Part shown: positions 50,933 through 60,946 of the stretch, one piece after another
Layout: each line of letters opens with the position of its first letter
How positions within the stretch are numbered: position 1 is the stretch's first letter
NCBI GenBank assembly: GCA_905221605.1
Contig: CAJNDS010002095.1
Span: 566,001 to 630,000, forward strand
DNA: 64,000 nt
Source: Symbiodinium natans
Taxonomy: Eukaryota; Sar; Dinophyceae; Suessiales; Symbiodiniaceae
Direction: 5' to 3'
The notes under the pieces: generated by a model
The model's database searches: none
Seen by the model: the letters and a program-made list of their open reading frames with translations, nothing else
What the model was told of the DNA's origin: nothing
Made by a program: the position numbers and the translations under genes

Positions 50933-51095
50933 CTAGTAAGCAGCAGAGAGTATCAGTACACCATTCCCAGTTGGTGCTGAGTCTGCGGGGTCGCCTGCTG
51001 CAGGACTGCCCGCTGAGTCGGCATGCTCCAGCACCAGCTCGATCTCAATCCGGCCGTCGGGCCTGGACGTGACACATTCCAAGCTAAGCTTCAAT
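50933..51095 (-). CDS. Terminal exon, acidic protein
   Basis: Acceptor CGCCGCAG. It reads LKLSLECVTSRPDGRIEIEL, VLEHADSAGSPAAGDPADSA and ends LILSAAY, then TAG at 50933-50935. Clearly coding-like; family unknown. Confidence 0.62.
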
Positions 51096-51487
51096 CTGCG
51101 GCGCGGGGCCCTACATTGAGGCTTGAGTTCTCCCAAAAACACTAAATCCCAAAGCCCAAGCCTTTCACTCTAAGGTGCTCACAAGCCTGAGCAACAACAC
51201 ACTCTCAAAGTCTATGCTTAGCTCGAACTGAAAAAACGATTTCCAGCCAAGTGTCGCCGCGGCTCTATGCAGCATACCGCTTTGCACAGTTCACTGTGTA
51301 ACGCGTTTGGGTTCATGGGATCAGCATGCCAACGTCGAATGTGATGGAAAGGGTTTAGGATCTTTGTATACCTACAAATCCAAAGCTCAAAGTGCTTAGC
51401 TGCAGCTATATCCTTATATCGGCATATATATATATATATGTGCGTAGAGAAGCATGCAAGAAAACCGAAAAATCTATGACTTGAAAG

Positions 51488-51519
<32 letters not shown>

Positions 51520-52943
51520 GTCTAAATGTGTTTTTATGCACATGTGTAGTATATAGCTATATAGGCACCTAAATGCAGAACTATACATACATATATGCAC
51601 GCATATGTATATATACATGTGTACACACATAAACAGATAAGTAGAGATAGAGGTCTATGGATGTTCGGTGGGCTGACAGTGACAAAACGAGATTCTTCTG
51701 AACTCCATGAACCAGCTGTTGCAGATCATGAAGAGGAGAACAATTAGTTCAGCTAACATGAAACGTTGCTACATAGATCCAAAACTATACAGGGCTTACA
51801 ACTGTGTCATGTACACATTGAACTTGGAGCAAAGCGCGAATAGATGAATATTGTCGCCATCTATCGGGGTATTATTTGCGGCAATATCTTCGTCTATTGA
51901 ATTTTCGATTAAAAAAGGGAAGTCCATGGAACAATCGAACTCCATAAAATTCATTCCAAATATTTGCTGAGTCCGATATCAATAACACTTTTTTAGACTC
52001 CATATGTTCATACAAATAGTAATTGTCGTCCGTCTGGGTCGTTTAATTAATCAAAAGTATTAGTCCTTCTTTCCAAGCTACGATTATTAGTGAGAAGAGA
52101 AGACAGAAACCTTGCCCCCTCATGTGTCAAGAAAAATCTTCTCATAACGAATGAAAACAATAAATTCATAACGAATAAACAATGTATATATATATATATG
52201 ATTAGGAGTCTCAGGAGTCTTCTGCTCCAGAATGTCTCAAATGAGAACCAAGAAGATTTATAAAGAGAAGAACCCTTCCGAGGGGAGATCCGAGAGTGGA
52301 TGGATGTCAAATCAAACAACAAAACACAAAGGAAGAGGGTCTCCGCACACCAACAAGGAAAACCCCCGCCGCAGGAAAATGGCAGCCGTCACCCCGAGTT
52401 GGGCCAAGATATGGAGACCAATGGGAGAGAAGGCACGACAAAGAAGCCAGCAGCGACTTTCCGAAATCGACCTGGCAATAGAGAAATGAATAGAAAACAT
52501 TTATATATATATATGACATTTTTATTCACTCCCAATACCTAATCTCATATCTAATTTGTATCATCTGAAGAAGAGAGTCCGGACATACGAACCACGGTCG
52601 TGCAGATGAGGAAGTGTGGCCGGCACGCCAAGGAGCTTGCAGCGCGAAAGTCGTCAGGCTTCGTCACCCCCTAGGCCTCCTAAACCGCACACAAAAGGCA
52701 AGCGAAACGCTCAGGGCGAAGGTCGTCGATAAACTGCATCATGACATCGCAGAAGACGCGGATTATGAGGGTAGAGTGACGCCAGGCCCAAACACCAAGC
52801 CAGTTTTTAAGCGACGTTTAAGCTTTCGTCTTAATATTTTTTTACTCAATCCAACTGGCCCTTGTATATATATATATATATATTCACCTTGCTTGGAGAA
52901 TAAAACATCAAAGCTGCAAGATTCGACGGGATAACCTTCATGG
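51096..52943. other. Repeat-poor region with TA/CA microsatellites
   Basis: No telomeric arrays. (TA)n and (CA)n at 51420-51440, 51490-51520, 52183-52199, 52501-52515 and 52866-52882. Plus frames at 52232-52489 and 52680-52800 (KASETLRAKVVDKLHHDIAE) look coding-like but have no confirmed splice sites. Confidence 0.4.
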
Positions 52944-53300
52944 TTAACTGTCGTGCGCTTGGGGGGGGGGGGGGGGGGTGTTGGGAGAGCGGGGGTGTCG
53001 GGCAGGCAGGGGCGGGGTCGGCGTTGTGGGCAGGAGTGTGGGAAGTAGGTGGGAGGCAAGCAGGCAGCGTGGGGTCGCGTTGGGGAAAAATGTGGGGAGG
53101 GCAGCTGCTGGTGGTGTGGGTGGAGGGAAGGGCGGTGGAGCCACTGGCGAAGTTGGCAGGCGCGTGGGCGGCTTGGGCACATGCAGCTCCCACTGGCCGC
53201 GGCCATTGTCCGTGAAGCCCCGCTTCTGCCAAAAGTCTTTGGCTCGGGTGACTGGCACCAACGAAATGGTGCCAGACCCTCCACCCCACGCCAGCTGGGC
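52944..53300 (-). CDS. C-terminal exon, GNAT-like end plus proline-rich tail
   Basis: Acceptor GCCAATGACAG before 53300; open to TAA at 52944. The start SLVPVTRAKDFWQKRGFTD resembles the last part of GNAT acetyltransferase folds (A-x-x-F-Y/W-x-K-x-GF). It is followed by a proline/threonine-rich low-complexity tail. The acetyl-CoA motif is not in this exon, so the assignment is tentative. Confidence 0.5.
   Translation of the reverse strand, partial: AQLAWGGGSGTISLVPVTRAKDFWQKRGFTDNGRGQWELHVPKPPTRLPTSPVAPPPFPPPTPPAAALPTFFPNATPRCLLASHLLPTLLPTTPTPPLPARHPRSPNTPPPPPQAHDS
52960..52980 (+). repeat. G tract
   Basis: About 18 consecutive G (52962-52978) inside the proline-coding tail of the exon above. 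Confidence 0.88.
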
Positions 53301-53339
53301 CTGTCATTGGCAAAAAGAGGATGGAATCACATGACCGCC

Positions 53340-53715
53340 GATGCATGCTGAAAAGCGGCAACTCTTAAATATGAGAGTTGCTCAATTGCAAGCCGGCCGT
53401 GCTTGCATCAAGAAATTCTCGCACAATCCTAGGCTCCCAGGCCTCGTGGTGGCTCCTTCGTCGACTTTTGTGACTTGAATGCCCTTGTGGCGCTCTTGGG
53501 CTTGGTGTGCTTCATGGGCTCATCTTGGAAGCGGTCTAGGAGTCTACGCTGGTACACTTTTCACTTCAAGCGCAAAAGGCAGTACAAGTCAGCCAGTGAA
53601 ACTGCCCTCCGCCGGGGCAGGCGAACGGCCACCCTGCTGAGGCCATCATCAGAGCCGCCCCAGTGCGTTAGGCAGCTGGTAGGCCCACATGAAACAGTTC
53701 GGCCGCGGACCTGAG
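53340..53715 (-). CDS. Coding-like region upstream, frames unresolved
   Basis: Minus pieces include HEAWEPRIVREFLDASTAGL, VAVRLPRRRAVSLADLYCLL and, after CCTTCTCAG at 53714, SAAELFHVGLPAA. They probably represent two or three exons between 53829 and 53300. Confidence 0.4.
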
Positions 53716-53828
53716 AAGGAAAGGCATGAAGTTCTGCGTCTACGTCATGTCCTGTTCGAGATGTAGTGCCAGAGGGCCTTCGACTTTCTCAGTGTATTGG
53801 CATTGTCCTGCTTGTCTTTTCCTGTCAC

Positions 53829-53915
53829 CTCGATTTCTCCCGGACGGCCTTGGCGGCCTGGAAATTGGACTCAGTCTGAAGAGAGGCCAGCAAGCGCTCC
53901 AACTCGATGATCCCG
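53829..53915 (-). CDS. Exon, helical
   Basis: Acceptor GCATTTGCAG, donor GTGACAGG. It reads GIIELERLLASLQTESNFQA then AKAVREKS, a likely coiled or amphipathic helix. Confidence 0.58.
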
Positions 53916-54119
53916 CTGCAAATGCAATAATTTACAACTTATCGCATCTGTTGCGGTCTTTCCTGACCTCGCACATGGGACGCTTTGCGTTTGTAAAATG
54001 CAAGGTTTTCTGTTTCATGTGCGTCCAAAACCTCAAAAATGCAAGTTTGTTTTCGCTACGGATTTCAGCCGTCTTACAAAAATGCTTACAACCTAAACCC
54101 TAAACCCTAAACCCTAAAC

Positions 54120-55160
54120 CCGAATCGACCTTGGACTGGACAAAACCCAGAAAACCCTGAAACAATCAAAATTGCTTGCATTAAGGGTTAATTCGCATTT
54201 TTGTCAGCTATACAACGTCAATGCTCAAAATCCTTCAAAGCTAATAGTCGGCCCTGGGGCCTAAAGCCCTGGTTTCCGGAGAAACCAACAAACAATTTAA
54301 AATGGACCCAATCCAGAAAACCCCTTTGAAGATAGATTCCAAAAGTTATTTTGCTTTAAGGGTTCTAAGCGATTTTTCCTCGATGTTAAAATGCTTAAAA
54401 GCCTTATACCAAAAACAATCGGTCTTGGGGGTTTCCGGAGAACAAACGATTTAAGATGGAAAAATCCTTGGAATTCTTGTGGAAAGAAAAGAAAGAATCG
54501 AAATACCATTTTTCTTGAGGAATGTAAGCATTTTAACCGGTTTGAGAATGCTCACAAACCTCACAAAAATACTGGGCCGAAATTGCTTCAAGGACTTTAA
54601 GCAATTTAAATTCGACGAAAAGGTTGAAATCCTAAAACAAGTCATTTCGATTATTCTTGAGGATGTTCATGATGTTTTTTTGTTTTCAAATCGTTGCCCA
54701 AATTTCGGAAAGCTGAAGCCATTGAGATTTCTTGAACTCGATTAACAGTCTTCATCGACTTCAAAAAGCTCAAAAACCTTTTCAAAACATGAAAGAAAAT
54801 AACTCGGGGCCTGAAGCCTCAGTTTCCGACAAACCGTTCGAAATGGATAAAAAACCCTTAAGTTCCTCAACAAAACAAGGCGAACCATGTTGTCTAAAGG
54901 AGATTAAGCATCTTGGGCGATTTTGCGATGCTTAAAATCCTGAGCAAACATCCAGAGCCGAATTTTGTTTAAGGGTTTCAAGCATGATAAAATCGTGGAT
55001 TCATCAATTGTAAATGGTGTCCCAAATTTCGGAAAGCCGGAGCCATTGAGATTTTGATCTTAAAAAGTCCAAGGTCGCTTTTCCATTTCAACCTGAATCT
55101 TGTTGTACTCGTTCTTTTGAAATGATGAAAATCCTGGGAAAAAAGGGCTTGGGGCCTAAG
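54120..55160. repeat. Diverged tandem repeat, AT-rich
   Basis: Three or more diverged units share a G-rich lead (GGGCCTAAAGCC), TTTCCGGAGAAAC and a GATTTAAAATGGA-like core (starts near 54255, 54420, 54795, 55140). Open frames here are not supported. Confidence 0.6.
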
Positions 55161-55788
55161 CCGACCACAGCGCCAAAAAGACCTTTGAGGTCCTACGTAC
55201 CTACCCCTACCACTACCACTACCCTTCGCCACACCCACGTTGGAGATTTGTATCACTTACAAACGGTTTTTGAAAACAACATTGGAAAACATTAACGCTG
55301 AATAACAACACATAATTTAGCTAATCTGAAGACTTCAAAGGTTTAGGGTTTAGGGTTTAATTAGGGTTAGGTTTTAGGGTCCAGAGCAAGCACCCGATCT
55401 CACGAGTTCATGGCACATTGTCCTAAGCCCGGGCTCTAAGCCCAAACCATGAGAGCCTGCATCGGACCTTCACTACAAGGAGGGGCCACGTGCAAAAATT
55501 GGTGTCTAGGGTTTAGGGTTCAGGATTTGGGGCTAGGGTTTGGGGTCCTGTTTGAGCAGTAGAAACGACAGCATCGTGAAGTGAGGGCCTGGGGGCTTCC
55601 GTGTGCGCAGGGGCTGCAAGCTCTTCAATTACCCTAAAAACCCTCAAACCCGAAACCCTTCCCCAAACCCGAAATCCTAAACCCCAAACCCGAAACCACA
55701 AATCCCAAGCCCCAAACCTCAAATCCTAAACCCTAAACCCCAAACCCTAAACCCTAAATCCTAAACCGCCATCTAGCCCTTGCATTTA

Positions 55789-55912
55789 GGGGATAGGATT
55801 CGGGGGACCCTTTGGGGACACATTATAGACCCTCTCCATAGAATTCCTGTTTAAGAGAGCCAGAAGAGGGTGGAGAAGAGTTCCCTTGTAAGGGTCCCCC
55901 TCATCCTACCTT
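55789..55912. mobile_element. Family F element (copy 1)
   Basis: GGATAGGATTCGGGGGACCC mirrors AGGGTCCCCCTCATCCTACC; it shares TTTAAGAGAGCCAGAAGAGG with the copy at 58497. Confidence 0.82.
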
Positions 55913-55914
55913 AA

Positions 55915-56060
55915 GCCCTAAACCCTAAACCCCAAACCCCAAACCCTAAACCCTAAACCCTAAACCCCAAACCCCAAACCCTAAACCCTAAACCCTAAAC
56001 CCTAAACCCCAAACCCTAAACCCCAAATCCTAAACCCTAAACCCCAAATCCTAAACGCTA
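55915..56060 (-). repeat. CCCTAAA/CCCCAAA array
   Basis: Ordered mixture of the two units. The short island after it (56085-56130) looks like a decayed copy of exon 56400-56482. Confidence 0.93.
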
Positions 56061-56159
56061 AACTCTCCCTCTGAGCCTTGCGCTAAACTTCGTAGAGATC
56101 CCCGGCCGGAGACGTCGGACCCTTGGGGCCTAAGGCCCCTAAAACCCCTAAGACCCCTA

Positions 56160-56399
56160 AACCCCCGACCCTAAACCCTAGCCCTAAACCCTAAACCCCA
56201 AATCCTAAACCCTAAACCCTAAACCCCAAACCCTAAACCCTAAACCCTAAACCCCAAACCCCAAACCCTAAACCCTAAACCCTAAACCCCAAACCCCTAA
56301 ACCCCAAACCCAAACCCTAAACCCTAAACCCTAAACCCCAAACCCCAAACCCTAAACCCTAAACCCTAAACCCTAAACCCTAAACCCTAAACCCTAAAC
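56160..56399 (-). repeat. Long CCCTAAA/CCCCAAA array
   Basis: About 33 units; its end provides the donor of exon 56400. Confidence 0.96.
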
Positions 56400-56874
56400 C
56401 CTCGGAATCCCGGCCGAAGATTTCGGACGGTGCCGTTCTCGCCGTTGTACTGCGCAGCCGAAGCCAAGCCTTGCACGCAAACCTCAGAGGGGTTTAGGGT
56501 TTAGGGTTTAGGGTTTAGGGTTTAGGGTTTAGGGTTTAGGGTTTAGGGTTTAGGGTTTAGGGTTTAGGTTTTAGGGTTTAGGGTTTAGGGTTTAGGGTTT
56601 AGCCCTAAACCCCTAAACCCTGATTCCCTGATCCCTAAATCGTAAACCCTAAGTCCCCAAAACGGCAAGCCCGAAACCCGAAACCCTAAAGCCCTAAACC
56701 CAAATCCTACCCCCCCAAACCCCCATCCCTAAACCCTAAACCCTGAACCCCAAACCTAAAACCTAAACCCCAATCCCTAAACCCTAAACCCAAAACCGGG
56801 CCACGAGATCGCCCACGGAGAGCTCGACAGCCTCGGGGGCCGCATCTTCCAGGCGCCGCGCGCGCGGCCGGAAG
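56400..56874 (-). CDS. Two exons with a YNG-type small domain
   Basis: Exon 56802-56874 reads FRPRARRLEDAAPEAVELSV then GDLV with a GC donor. Exon 56400-56482 reads VCVQGLASAAQYNGENGTVR then NLRPGFRG with donor GTTTAGGG. They join in phase 0. The order GL...YNG-x-x-G-x-V resembles small beta-barrel repeats common in dinoflagellate proteins (recalled, not checked). TTTAGGG arrays lie in the intron (56493-56600). Confidence 0.55.
56493..56600 (+). repeat. TTTAGGG array
   Basis: Fifteen units; ends against CCCTAAA at 56601, a head-to-head junction. Confidence 0.96.
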
Positions 56875-56884
56875 CTGCCGCCTG

Positions 56885-57000
56885 GCCTTGGGGTTTGGGG
56901 TTTGGGGTTTAGGGTTTAGGGTTTAGGGTTTAGGGTTTAGGGTTTGGGGTTTAGGGTTTAGGGGTTTGGGGCTTAGGGTTTAGGGCTTACGGCTTACGGC
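56885..57000 (+). repeat. TTTAGGG/TTTGGGG array
   Basis: Mixed units decaying to GGCTTAC. Confidence 0.92.
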
Positions 57001-57161
57001 TTGGGCTTAGAGTTCAGACGTTCTGTAAAACTTTACATGGAAACTTTTTAGGATTAAGAGTTGTTAAGGGTTTGGGGTCATTTGTCTCAAAGATGACGCC
57101 CAAGGCTGTTTCATGGTTGAGGGATTAGGGTTTCGGACTTTCATTAGGTTACAATAATTCC

Positions 57162-57363
57162 TGGTAGCTCGGTAACCATATTAAAATCAGGGTACCCTTG
57201 TTGGGGGTTGGTTACTTCAGATGGGAAACCTTGAACCAAGAAGAAAAGGGAAAAGCTAAACCCGAAACCCTAAACCCTAAACCCTAAACCCTAAACCCTA
57301 AACCCTAAACCCTAAACCCTAAACCGAAGAAAAGGGAAAAGGGTAGCCACTGGGCTACCAAGG
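57162..57363. mobile_element. Family C element (copy 7) split by a telomeric array
   Basis: Ends TGGTAGCTCGGTAACC and CACTGGGCTACCAAGG. A CCCTAAA array (57256-57326) interrupts it, flanked by a perfect 15-bp direct duplication (57241-57255 and 57327-57341). Confidence 0.88.
57256..57326 (-). repeat. CCCTAAA array with 15-bp target duplication
   Basis: Ten units including one CCCGAAA at the left end, between two copies of AAGAAAAGGGAAAAG. Confidence 0.95.
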
Positions 57364-57454
57364 TTTAGGTTTCAGGGGGGCTCCCAACAGGGGCACCAGA
57401 ACTTACTGCAGGAAGCTGCCCATGGCTTCGGCCTCAGAATTTAGGAGAAAAAAA

Positions 57455-57594
57455 CCTAAACCCTAAACCCTAAACCCTAAACCCTAAACCCTAAACCCTA
57501 AACCCTAAACCCTAAACCCTAAACCCGAAACCCTAAACCCGAAACCCTAAACCCTAAACCCTAAACCCTAAACCCTAAACCCGAAACCCGAAAC
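57455..57594 (-). repeat. CCCTAAA/CCCGAAA array
   Basis: About twenty units; its end supplies the GTTTCGGG donor of the next exon. Confidence 0.96.
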
Positions 57595-57637
57595 GCTCAG
57601 CAACGGAGGGTCTCGGCCATAGGGCATCGGCTCATAG
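57595..57637 (-). CDS. Exon, unknown protein
   Basis: Acceptor GTTCTGAAG, donor GTTTCGGG. It reads YEPMPYGRDPPLLS. Confidence 0.55.
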
Positions 57638-57719
57638 CTTCAGAACTTGAAGCCGAGAGAAGAGCGAGAGGGGCCCCGGGGAGGGGGTTGAGGATGAGAG
57701 CCGAAGAGGCTTAGGGTTC

Positions 57720-57775
57720 AGGGTTTAGGGCTTAGGGTTTAGGGTTTAGGGTTTAGGGTTTAGGGTTTAGGGCTA
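57720..57775 (+). repeat. TTTAGGG array
   Basis: Seven to eight units. Confidence 0.94.
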
Positions 57776-57842
57776 GGGGCGAGACCCCGAGGATCCATTT
57801 TAGGATCTAGGGTAGACAGAGCGCACCCCAGGGGGGGTGATA

Positions 57843-57915
57843 CTGAAACCGAAACTGAAACTGAAACTGAAACAGTTTCGGTTTCAGTTTCAATTTCAAT
57901 TTCAGTTTCGGTGGG
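57843..57915. repeat. GAAACT hexamer palindrome
   Basis: (GAAACY)n turns into (GTTTCR)n near 57873, forming a perfect-looking hairpin of about 30-bp arms. Confidence 0.9.
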
Positions 57916-58013
57916 GTGCGGTGTCAGGGAAGAAAAGCCGCCAAGCAGCGATGGACTTCCGCTTCCAGGTGGTCCGGGAGGGGGTGCTCGCCGCACCGCC
58001 TCTCTAAGGCTCC

Positions 58014-58180
58014 AAGTCTGGGCCCTTAATCCGGGACCCTTCTAGGGTTTAGGGTTTAGGGTTTAGGGTATGGGTCTTAATTTGGGTCCCTTGTTCTATA
58101 ACCCACTCTACAGAACAAGGGCCCAGACTTCTAGATCCGTAGAAGCAAGGGTAAGGGACCAGACTAGGGACTCCCTGAAC
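58014..58180. mobile_element. Inverted-repeat element split by a short TTTAGGG run
   Basis: GGGCCCTTAATCCGGGACCCTT (58020-58041) and GGGTCTTAATTTGGGTCCCTT (58072-58092) flank three to four TTTAGGG units; the right arm AAGGGTAAGGGACC pairs with them. Confidence 0.65.
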
Positions 58181-58425
58181 TCTAAACCCTAAAACCCTAA
58201 ACCCTATAAGCCCTAAACCTCGCAGGAGGGTTTTGGGCTTAGGCGTCCAAGGGGTTTGGGTGTTTTTGTTCAGGGTGAAAGGTTTGGGAGGCTTTTTGCT
58301 GTGGGTTTTAGGGTTTGGGGCTTCACCCTAAACCCTCAACCCTAAACCCTAAACCCTAAACCCGGGTTTGGGGATTCAGGGCTCTGAAGGGCCTTTGCTT
58401 TGGAGTTTAGGGCTTGAAGTCTTAC

Positions 58426-58465
58426 CGGCGACTGCACTACTTTGGCTTCAGGTGGCCGGTTCACT
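58426..58465 (-). CDS. Small exon, unknown protein
   Basis: Donor GTAAGAC, acceptor CGTCATAG. It reads VNRPPEAKVVQSP. Confidence 0.55.
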
Positions 58466-58496
58466 CTATGACGGCGTCTGTTTGCGCGTGGTTTTG

Positions 58497-58611
58497 TTGG
58501 GGATTAGGGGGACCCTTGGGGATATAGACCCTCTGAATAAGGCCCCTGTTTAAGAGAGCCAGAAGAGGGTTCAGAAGGGTCCCCTTTTAAGGGTCTCCCT
58601 TATCCTACCTA
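58497..58611. mobile_element. Family F element (copy 2)
   Basis: GGATTAGGGGGACCCTT mirrors AAGGGTCTCCCTTATCC. Confidence 0.82.
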
Positions 58612-59197
58612 GGAAATACCATGAATGCCAGCAACAAGGCATGTCATAACATGGACCCCAGAAGGCGGAGAACTGAGCTACTGTAGCTCCTACTTCTCAG
58701 ATGGGTCCGTTTCGGAGGATTGTGCTTTGCGGCTTTGGTAGGGGGATCTCTTTTGAATACGGAGTCCTAGATACAAGGTACACAAAAGGGGCACAAAAAG
58801 CGAGATAACTCATTCCCCATTCACACACGGAACCCCGTGAGGCACTAGCATACCCCTTCGCTTGCTAAGTTTGCAGGGTTGGCGCCTCCCCCTAAACCTG
58901 AAATTCCAAAGCCTACACCCGAATTAAACCCTACACCCTACACCCAAAACCTGAACCCTAAACCTCTCATGAAAACAAAATATTCGACGCATGGTGATTG
59001 CAGAAGAGTCTTGCCTAAACCGCGTGTAAGAGACCGAAGGCTGCTATGGTAAACATGGGCCCTAGGGTTTTGGGTTGCCGTCTTAGTTCAGCTACCAGCA
59101 AACGTTGACCTTCCGTTCTTCTTCAATTTAGGTAACGACCAACATTTTAGGTGGCCCCCTCCCAAAAAAACGTTGCCAACCCCCCCCCCCCCCCATC

Positions 59198-59303
59198 TTG
59201 GTAGCCCAGTAACCATCTTACAATCAGGGGAATCTTGTGGGGGTTGGTTACTTTATATAAGCGAACACAGAACCAAAAGAAGGGTCAAGGTTACTGCCGG
59301 GCA
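59198..59303. mobile_element. Family C element (copy 8), right end replaced by telomeric repeat
   Basis: TTGGTAGCCCAGTAACC is intact; the right end stops at GCCGGGCACC and runs into CCCTAAA. Confidence 0.78.
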
Positions 59304-59415
59304 CCCTAAACCCTAAACCCTACTAAACCCTACTAAACCCTAAACCCTAAACCCTAAACCCTAAACCCTAAACCCTGAACCCTATAAACCCTGAACCCTA
59401 AACCCTAAGCCCTAA
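59304..59415 (-). repeat. CCCTAAA array
   Basis: Fourteen units with CCCTACTAAA variants. Confidence 0.94.
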
Positions 59416-59420
59416 CTCAC

Positions 59421-59729
59421 TATGGGCCAGCAAGCCATCAATCGGAGCCTCGTCGCGCCGCGACTGGATGGCTGGGATCAGCCGCTCCTGAGCTTCCCCT
59501 AAGGCTCCAAATGCAACCCAAAGTAGGTATTATTTAACCCCTAAACCCTAAACCCTAAACCCTAAACCCTAAACCCTAAACCCTAAACCCTAAACCCTAA
59601 ACCCTAAACCCTAAACCCTAAACCCTATACCGACTTTCGACCCCAATGTAGGTATCACTTGTATCATTGGAGCCTCAGGGCTTCGGTGTAGCTCCGGAAG
59701 CCGTGGGGCCACGTCGGGGTTGCTCTCAA
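59421..59729 (-). CDS. Two exons flanking an element-derived intron
   Basis: Exon 59674-59729 reads ESNPDVAPRLPELHRSPE (acceptor GAGAGCAG). Exon 59421-59487 reads ERLIPAIQSRRDEAPIDGLL then AH (acceptor GAAGCTCAG, donor GTGAGTT). They join in phase 0 if the donor is GC (GAG|GCTCC). The intron 59488-59673 is then almost exactly the family G element at 59497. Confidence 0.6.
59497..59680. mobile_element. Family G element (copy 2) split by a telomeric array
   Basis: Ends CCCTAAGGCTCCAA and TTGGAGCCTCAGGG. A CCCTAAA array (about 59537-59628) interrupts TATTATTTA|CCGACTTTCG, which is continuous in the copy at 42383 (opposite orientation). Confidence 0.88.
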
Positions 59730-59747
59730 CTGCTCTCTCTTTTGAAT

Positions 59748-59815
59748 GGTTTAGGGTTTAGGGTTTAGGGTTTAGGGTTTAGGGTTTAGGGTTTAGGGTT
59801 TAGGGTTTAGGGTTT
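59748..59815 (+). repeat. TTTAGGG array, perfect
   Basis: Nine to ten units. Confidence 0.96.
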
Positions 59816-60224
59816 AGCAATTCTTCAGCAAACATTGCTTTTGGACTTTAAACTTAAGTCCTCGGCCCTAAACTCCCACGCAAGACTGGCGCAAGCAAAC
59901 TGCCCTAGTTGATGGTAAGACTAGCTTTCTAACCCCTCCCTCCCCTTAGCCCCCTGGGGTTTCCGCCCCCTAGCCCCCAGCAAACAAGGAACTACAACTG
60001 AAGCTCAAAAAGAAACCTCAACCAACCCTAAACTCTAAACCCACACCTTAAGCCTAGAAAGACTCACTCTGTAGTACCCTGTAGAATATTCAACTGTATT
60101 GGGAAAACGGGGGGAGGGGTGATGGATAGATAGTTGAGTTGTACCTTCGAGCTTAAGCCCCTAAGCCCTGAATCGCGGCTCCTTTCCCGACTTGTGGATT
60201 GGGGCTTAAGGTGCAGCATCCTAT

Positions 60225-60430
60225 ATCATGATCCGTATGCCTATGGTCGGCCTTGGCTCCTCTGGCCATCTGTCCCAGGCGCCTTGTCTCGTCATAACTG
60301 GGCCACGTGCCCTTCATGCACTCCCGACAGCCGTGGCCCTGCCTCTCCCCCGGCCCTTGCCTCCTCTCGCGGGGGTGGAATTCCTCCTTGGGCCTGTTCT
60401 GCTGCTCCGCCCCCCGTTGCGGGGTCATCT
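60225..60430 (-). CDS. Coding-like GC-rich exon, two candidate frames
   Basis: After CACTCACCCCAG two minus frames are long and open: EQQNRPKEEFHPRERRQGPG...GCRECMKGTWPSYDE, and AAEQAQGGIPPPREEARAGG. The first is longer and more varied. Confidence 0.45.
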
Positions 60431-60599
60431 GGGGTGAGTGCCCCCGACAAAAGCCTGGGCCGTCAAGGCAGTAGCAATGGATCCGAAGACGGCACCCACC
60501 ATATGGGTGACCGGGTTGTTTCTCCCGGCGCCCAGAAGTGACTTGGCTTCCTTCAGGCCCACCACATGACTACCAAGGGGCTTAGGGCTGAGAGTTTAG

Positions 60600-60740
60600 C
60601 ACCCCTAAACCCTTAAAACCCCTGAAACCACTAAAACCCCTGAAACCCCCAAAGCCCCTAAAACCCCTAAAGCCCCTCAAGCCCCTAAAACCCCAAAAGC
60701 GCCCAAAAGCCCTGAAGCCCCCAAAGCCCTTCAACCCCAA
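60600..60740 (-). repeat. CCCCTAAAA-type nine-base repeat
   Basis: Degenerate units of CCCCTAAAA, CCCCTGAAA and CCCCCAAAG. Confidence 0.88.
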
Positions 60741-60946
60741 AAAGGGGTTTAGGACAACAAAAAAAAGGTGCTCCATTGCAGGGCCCAAGCCCTCAACCCC
60801 ATAAACCTCGGCGCGCTGCGGTAACTCTGAGAGCTTTAGAGTTTAGAGTTTAGGGTTGAGCATTTAGGGTCTCGGGTTCGATTCTGCACACTCTCCTCCG
60901 CACATAGCGGGGTAGAAGAACAAGAATGACATGGACCTCCACCCTC

